Assembly (NCBI GenBank): GCA_023417635.1
Contig: JAEZFF010000029.1
Location: 1-10,970 of the forward strand
Source: Bacillota bacterium
GTDB taxonomy: Bacteria > Bacillota > Clostridia > Oscillospirales > Acutalibacteraceae
Direction: 5' to 3'
DNA: 10,970 bases
Within the stretch, counting starts at the first letter, position 1; the number at the start of each line of letters is the position of its first letter. Positions 8,357 through 10,970 of the stretch are shown piece after piece. The position numbers were made by a program, and so were the translations under genes. The notes under the pieces were generated by a model, which worked only from the letters and a program-made list of their open reading frames with translations, was not told the origin of the DNA and made no database searches.

Positions 8357-9072
8357 TACAGTTCCTCCTTCACAATGGTTCCTATTTTATCACCGCAGAT
8401 TGCTTTTGTAATATTGTCCGGTTCCGAAATGCTGAAAACACAAATCGGGATATGATTGTCGCGGCAAAGTGACGCGGCAGTGCTGTCCATTACCTGAAGA
8501 TTTTCTTTCAGAATATCGAGGTAAGTCAGCTCATCATATTTTTTTGCGTTCGGATTCTTTTTCGGATCGCTATCATAGACGCCATCCACCATAGTGGCTT
8601 TCAGAATAATGTCCGCGTCAATTTCAGCCGCACGCAAGGCTGCCGCCGTGTCTGTAGAGAAGAACGGGTTGCCTGTTCCGCATCCAAAAACAACAATACG
8701 GCCTTTTTCAAGGTGGCGCACTGCACGGTTACGGATATACGGCTCCGCAATCTGTCTCATTTCAATCGCCGTCTGTACTCGCACGTTCAAGCCAAGCTGT
8801 TCCAGAGCATCCGCTACGCCAAGTGCGTTAATGGTAGTAGCAAGCATCCCCATATGGTCTGCCCTTGTACGATCCATTTTTCCACTGGAGCGGCCACGCC
8901 AGAAATTTCCCCCGCCAACAACTATGGCAATCTGAACACCCATGTCAGAACATTCTTTGATTGGTTTGCAGATTTTCAATACAGTTTCGAAGTCTATGCC
9001 ATGCTTCTCTTCTCCAGCAAGGCTCTCGCCGCTTAATTTCAGTAATACTCTTTTATATTTTGGCTGCACCAC
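8356..9072 (-). CDS. pyrH: UMP kinase (uridylate kinase)
   Basis: Phosphorylates UMP to UDP with ATP as a cytosolic homohexamer of the amino-acid-kinase fold; bacterial forms are usually GTP-activated and UTP-inhibited. Seen here: K-L-S-G-E-S-L-A-G near the N-terminus; V-G-G-G-N-F-W-R-G for phosphate binding; R-A-D-H-M-G-M-L-A-T; and G-T-G-N-P-F-F-S-T-D-T-A-A-A-L-R-A, the UMP/ATP region. From the GTG at 9072 the product is 238 residues. An in-frame TTG at 9078 would add two residues but touches the GAGGAG ribosome site with no spacing. GTG at 9072 has 6 nt and a second GTG at 9069 has 9 nt, so 9072 or 9069 is preferred. It is the first gene of the operon. In many Firmicutes rpsB-tsf sits just upstream; here a promoter and the nrdR terminator do. 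Confidence 0.97.
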   Translation of the reverse strand: MVQPKYKRVLLKLSGESLAGEEKHGIDFETVLKICKPIKECSDMGVQIAIVVGGGNFWRGRSSGKMDRTRADHMGMLATTINALGVADALEQLGLNVRVQTAIEMRQIAEPYIRNRAVRHLEKGRIVVFGCGTGNPFFSTDTAAALRAAEIDADIILKATMVDGVYDSDPKKNPNAKKYDELTYLDILKENLQVMDSTAASLCRDNHIPICVFSISEPDNITKAICGDKIGTIVKEEL

Positions 9073-9078
9073 TAACAA

Positions 9079-9084
9079 CTCCTC
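9079..9084 (-). promoter_or_regulatory. Ribosome binding site of pyrH
   Basis: The minus strand reads GAGGAG, then TTG TTA GTG GTG. Spacing favours one of the two GTG codons over the TTG that abuts the site. Confidence 0.7.
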
Positions 9085-9098
9085 GTTCGATTTCTTCC

Positions 9099-9127
9099 AT
9101 TTTACAATAAGAAAAAGGCAAAGTAAA
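9099..9127 (-). promoter_or_regulatory. Predicted housekeeping (sigma-A type) promoter of the pyrH-polC operon
   Basis: The minus strand reads TTTACT (9127-9122), a 17-nt spacer, then TAAAAT (9104-9099). This is 4 of 6 and 5 of 6 matches to TTGACA and TATAAT. The implied transcription start near 9092 leaves a short leader before the pyrH ribosome site. It lies downstream of the nrdR terminator, where a promoter is needed. No other promoter of similar quality was seen in the gap. Confidence 0.6.
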
Positions 9128-9191
9128 GCATTTCAGCTCTCAAACATCGCAGAGGCGTAAGATTTCACAATTATGAAACATTCATGCGGAT

Positions 9192-9216
9192 ACTGCAAAG
9201 CCTTGGCTCCTGCAGT
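9192..9216. repeat. Imperfect hairpin between nrdR terminator and pyrH promoter
   Basis: ACTGCA (9192-9197) pairs with TGCAGT (9211-9216), and inside it AGCC (9199-9202) pairs with GGCT (9205-9208) around a 2-nt loop, with small bulges between. It begins where the nrdR terminator T-tract ends. It has no T-tract of its own on either strand. Its role is unknown; it lies upstream of the predicted pyrH start site, so it would not be in the main operon mRNA. Confidence 0.45.
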
Positions 9217-9250
9217 AAAAAAGCAGCCGCCCGGGAAGATACGGCGGCTG
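9217..9250 (-). terminator. Rho-independent terminator after nrdR
   Basis: On the minus strand CAGCCGCC (9250-9243) and GGCGGCTG (9231-9224) form a perfect 8-bp GC-rich stem with an 11-nt loop, followed by CTTTTTTA. A smaller GGCGC/GCGCC stem (9272-9253) lies between the nrdR stop and this terminator. It separates nrdR from the pyrH operon. Confidence 0.9.
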
Positions 9251-9277
9251 ACGGCGCGGAAGCCACTGCGCCAACGG

Positions 9278-9736
9278 TTATTTTCTGTTTTTCAGCATTT
9301 TGCTTAGTTCTTCCATAAATGAATTAATGTCTTTAAACTGACGGTAAACGGAGGCAAAGCGTACATATGCCACTTCGTCAACATTTTTCAGCTTTTCCAT
9401 AGCATATTTACCTATCAGACTGGAAGGCACTTCTCGGTCAAGCGAATTTTGAAGCATATTTTCAATTTCATCTACAATTTTCTCCAAAGTTTCAATGGAA
9501 ACCGGGCGCTTTTCGCAAGCACGCAAAAGGCCATTTAGCAGCTTATTACGGTCAAATGTTTCGCGGGACTTGTCTTTCTTTATGACAACGATTGGCACTG
9601 TTTCAATGATTTCATAAGTCGTAAAGCGCTTGGAGCATTTCAAGCATTCACGGCGTCGGCGAATTCTTGCGCCTTCGTCAGTGGGGCGGGAATCAATTAC
9701 CTTGCTTTCTGCATAGCCACAGTAAGGGCATTTCAT
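9278..9736 (-). CDS. nrdR: Transcriptional repressor NrdR (ribonucleotide reductase regulator)
   Basis: Zinc-ribbon, ATP-cone repressor that binds NrdR boxes upstream of ribonucleotide reductase operons and senses ATP/dATP. The 152-residue protein begins M-K-C3-P-Y-C6-G and has C31-L-K-C34, giving the four zinc ligands, with a basic R-I-R-R-R-R-E-C stretch between them for DNA binding. The ATP-cone domain spans about 49-139, starting with V-I-K-K-D-K-S-R-E-T-F-D-R-N-K-L. The frame is open 17 codons further up to an ATG at 9787, but that extension overlaps the promoter's -10 region and is not family-like. ATG at 9736 matches all known NrdR N-termini. The gene has its own promoter and terminator and is probably transcribed alone. 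Confidence 0.97.
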   Translation of the reverse strand: MKCPYCGYAESKVIDSRPTDEGARIRRRRECLKCSKRFTTYEIIETVPIVVIKKDKSRETFDRNKLLNGLLRACEKRPVSIETLEKIVDEIENMLQNSLDREVPSSLIGKYAMEKLKNVDEVAYVRFASVYRQFKDINSFMEELSKMLKNRK

Positions 9737-9777
9737 ATTCTTCTCATTCCTTCCGCCAATTTGACAATTTGAAAAAA

Positions 9778-9806
9778 AGTATAACATATTTCCGAATATC
9801 CATCAA
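9778..9806 (-). promoter_or_regulatory. Predicted sigma-A type promoter of nrdR, with extended -10
   Basis: The minus strand reads TTGATG (9806-9801), a 17-nt spacer ending in TGT, then TATACT (9783-9778). The TG one base before the -10 gives an extended -10 element. The start would fall near 9771, about 35 nt before the ATG at 9736. An AT-rich dyad (ATATT/AATAT, 9786-9799) fills the spacer. Confidence 0.75.
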
Positions 9807-9835
9807 GTAATCCTTTAAATTTTCAAATGAAGCGG

Positions 9836-10615
9836 CTATAAAAGCGCTTCTACCACACGTTTTGCCGAAAGAAGCTCATTTAGTTCCCCAAAGCTTTTGC
9901 GGTAGACTTCAATCATCAGACATCCGTTATATTGAAAACTTTTCAGCTGACAAATGAGTTTTTGGTAATCCATGCATCCAAAACCGGGAAGCAGACAGTC
10001 GGAATGAATCGTGTTGTCATTAATATGGACGTGGCAAACCTGTTTTCCCATAGCATTACAGAGTATGTAAGGATCCGTACCTCCCCGCACCGCCTGTTTA
10101 ATATCCAGAACAAAGGCGCAGTCTTTTCCGCAGGCCTGTCGCATCCTGCTCACAAACTCCGGGCTGTCACTGCAAAATGCATTGACGTTTTCCTGTGCGA
10201 CCGTTACGCCAAACGACTGCCCCAGTTCATACAAACGAAGGTAACGTTCAAAGAACTCTTCATCCGAAATGCTCTTTTTGTCGCTTCTTCGGCCATGGAG
10301 CACTAAAATATGAGCGCCAAAAACATTGCAGGCATTGAAGTATCTTTTATAGAATTCAAGTCCGTCTTCATACCTGCGCTTATAATCTGAAAATAGAAGG
10401 AAGTTTTCATACCCAGAAGTAAACGGGTGGACCGAAACAATTCGGCTGCCACTCTCATCTGCTGTTTTTTTGATGTCTTTCAGATATTCTTCCCCTAATT
10501 CACTAAAGGTATTAACAAAAACTTCAAATGTCCGAAAGCCCAACGAGATCAGTGTGGAAAATGACTTTTCCAGTAGCATGGGGTAAAGACAAGCCGTTGA
10601 AATTCCTGCCTGCAA
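9836..10615 (-). CDS. Putative sugar phosphate isomerase/epimerase (xylose-isomerase-like TIM barrel)
   Basis: A 259-residue protein whose layout fits the AP endonuclease 2 / xylose isomerase-like TIM-barrel superfamily. Members are metal-dependent sugar isomerases, epimerases or endonuclease IV-like enzymes. Candidate metal or active-site residues sit at the ends of predicted strands: H63 in V-S-V-H-P-F, H107 in L-V-L-H-G-R, E142 in A-Q-E-N, D171 in V-L-D-I-K-Q, H195 and H197 in H-V-H-I-N-D-N, and E236 in M-I-E-V-Y-R. The E-D-H-E order matches the sugar-isomerase branch better than endonuclease IV, which carries more metal-binding histidines. No signal peptide is seen. The TTG start at 10615 has AGGTGA 5 nt upstream; the first in-frame ATG, 12 codons in, would delete the first barrel strand. 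The substrate is unknown. It lies 99 nt upstream of nrdR with no clear terminator between. Confidence 0.8.
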   Translation of the reverse strand: MQAGISTACLYPMLLEKSFSTLISLGFRTFEVFVNTFSELGEEYLKDIKKTADESGSRIVSVHPFTSGYENFLLFSDYKRRYEDGLEFYKRYFNACNVFGAHILVLHGRRSDKKSISDEEFFERYLRLYELGQSFGVTVAQENVNAFCSDSPEFVSRMRQACGKDCAFVLDIKQAVRGGTDPYILCNAMGKQVCHVHINDNTIHSDCLLPGFGCMDYQKLICQLKSFQYNGCLMIEVYRKSFGELNELLSAKRVVEALL

Positions 10616-10620
10616 TCAAA

Positions 10621-10626
10621 TCACCT
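10621..10626 (-). promoter_or_regulatory. Ribosome binding site fixing the TTG start at 10615
   Basis: The minus strand reads AGGTGA followed by 5 nt and TTG. The GTG within this site is out of frame and meets TGA after two codons. Confidence 0.65.
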
Positions 10627-10634
10627 CTATTTTT

Positions 10635-10663
10635 ATTATATTCTTTCACCGCTCAAAAGTCCA
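10635..10663 (-). promoter_or_regulatory. Predicted sigma-A type promoter of the TIM-barrel gene
   Basis: The minus strand has a consensus TATAAT (10640-10635), preceded by 17 nt and TGGACT (10663-10658; 4 of 6 matches to TTGACA). The implied start near 10628 leaves only about 12 nt of leader, most of it the ribosome binding site. Confidence 0.6.
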
Positions 10664-10693
10664 GACGAGGCTTTCGGTCTTATGGCATTCAAC

Positions 10694-10711
10694 ATCCACA
10701 GATTGGTGGAT
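10694..10711. repeat. Perfect 6-bp inverted repeat in the divergent intergenic region
   Basis: ATCCAC (10694-10699) and GTGGAT (10706-10711) flank a 6-nt spacer. There is no T-tract on either strand, so it is not a terminator. It lies between the divergent genes, 59 nt before the plus-strand start, and could be an operator or a chance dyad. Confidence 0.35.
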
Positions 10712-10755
10712 TAAAAATCTTCAGAACGGGAACGCTTGATACAGAAGCTGCAATC

Positions 10756-10761
10756 GGGAGG
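10756..10761 (+). promoter_or_regulatory. Ribosome binding site of the plus-strand gene at the right edge
   Basis: GGGAGG lies 9 nt before ATG at 10771 and 3 nt before an in-frame ATG at 10765. Spacing favours 10771. No convincing -35/-10 pair was found upstream on this strand. Confidence 0.65.
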
Positions 10762-10770
10762 AAAATGATT

Positions 10771-10970
10771 ATGCAGAGAAATAAAGACCGTTCCAAAATG
10801 CTGAACGAATTATATAAAGTTTCCAAAATGGGGATGGAAGCCTCGGAAGAAATCCTTTTGCGCACCCATGGTGACGGGCTTCGAGCACAAATCAAGAAGC
10901 AAGACGAAAGGTATATTAATCTCATGGAAAAATCCGTTGCCCTGCTGAAACAGCAGCATGAGCAGCCTAT
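10771..10970 (+). CDS. Uncharacterised small helical protein, N-terminal part (runs off the right edge)
   Basis: A frame open to the window end gives 66 complete codons starting M-Q-R-N-K-D-R-S-K-M. It is rich in charged residues, Met, Leu and Gln, and reads as two amphipathic helices: about 8-28 (L-N-E-L-Y-K-V-S-K-M-G-M-E-A-S) and about 34-63 (K-K-Q-D-E-R-Y, then L-M-E-K-S-V-A-L-L-K-Q-Q). No signal peptide or membrane segment is visible. The pattern recalls small ferritin-like or DUF2383-like helical-bundle proteins of Clostridia, but this is recollection of style, not a firm match. The frame is also open upstream but has no ATG, GTG or TTG there, and GGGAGG marks the start. It is divergent from the TIM-barrel gene. 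The missing C-terminus prevents a better call. Confidence 0.6.
   Translation, partial: MQRNKDRSKMLNELYKVSKMGMEASEEILLRTHGDGLRAQIKKQDERYINLMEKSVALLKQQHEQP

Noticed and set aside
9737..9787. Longer NrdR start at ATG 9787, adding 17 residues
   Set aside because: The extra ATG overlaps the predicted promoter -10, so it would not be in the mRNA, and NrdR proteins begin at M-K/R-C-P-x-C.
9786..9799. Possible NrdR box in the nrdR promoter
   Set aside because: The dyad is AT-rich but lacks the flanking A-C-A and T-G-T positions of the usual NrdR box, and NrdR boxes normally occur in pairs. Kept only as a low-interest observation.
10658..10680. Possible terminator hairpin in the divergent intergenic region (AGAC/GTCT)
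   Set aside because: The stem is only 4 bp and no T-tract follows on either strand.
10689..10925. Minus-strand open frame of 78 codons at the right edge
   Set aside because: It is antisense to the plus-strand gene at 10771, which has a clear GGGAGG ribosome site; this frame has none and gives an unlikely Ser/Ile/Leu-rich product.
1..10970. Search for CRISPR arrays, insertion sequences, tRNA/rRNA genes, riboswitches or a novel defence or biosynthetic system
   Set aside because: No regularly spaced repeats, transposase motifs, terminal inverted repeats with duplications, or tRNA/rRNA sequence were seen by eye; genes are packed and conserved, leaving intergenic gaps under about 200 nt.

Overview
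The window reads as a core housekeeping segment from a Firmicute of the class Clostridia. The evidence is the Gram-positive type DNA polymerase PolC, the MEP isoprenoid route (Dxr, IspG), strong AGGAGG-type ribosome binding sites, heavy use of TTG and GTG starts, and the gene order pyrH-frr-uppS-cdsA-dxr-rseP-ispG-polC. An Oscillospiraceae/Ruminococcaceae-like host would fit, but this is inferred from gene order and protein flavour only.

Almost everything lies on the minus strand. Reading in the direction of transcription (high to low coordinates), a putative sugar-phosphate isomerase/epimerase-type TIM-barrel gene (10615-9836) has its own promoter. It is followed by nrdR (9736-9278), which has a strong promoter and ends in a clear rho-independent terminator. 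A new promoter near 9099-9127 then starts an eight-gene operon: pyrH, frr, uppS, cdsA, dxr, rseP, ispG and polC. Junctions are tight (TAATG, TAAGTG, GTGA and TAGTG overlaps or abutments); the largest internal gap is 39 nt, between cdsA and dxr. PolC runs off the left edge, with 975 codons visible and the palm domain cut at the D-I-D motif. A divergent plus-strand gene of unknown function starts at about 10771 and runs off the right edge.

The operon joins UMP phosphorylation (PyrH), ribosome recycling (Frr), isoprenoid precursor synthesis (Dxr, IspG), undecaprenyl lipid carrier synthesis (UppS), phospholipid precursor synthesis (CdsA), intramembrane proteolysis (RseP) and replicative DNA synthesis (PolC). 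Upstream, NrdR represses ribonucleotide reductase genes. This is a conserved growth-linked cluster, not an accessory or defence island.

I looked for mobile elements, CRISPR arrays, tRNA/rRNA genes, riboswitches and unexplained repeats and saw none I could support. No stretch over 300 bases lacks a gene. I did not find a previously undescribed system here. The points worth a second look are small: seven of ten minus-strand genes use non-ATG starts, there is a cluster of hairpins between nrdR and pyrH, and two uncharacterised genes sit at the right end.
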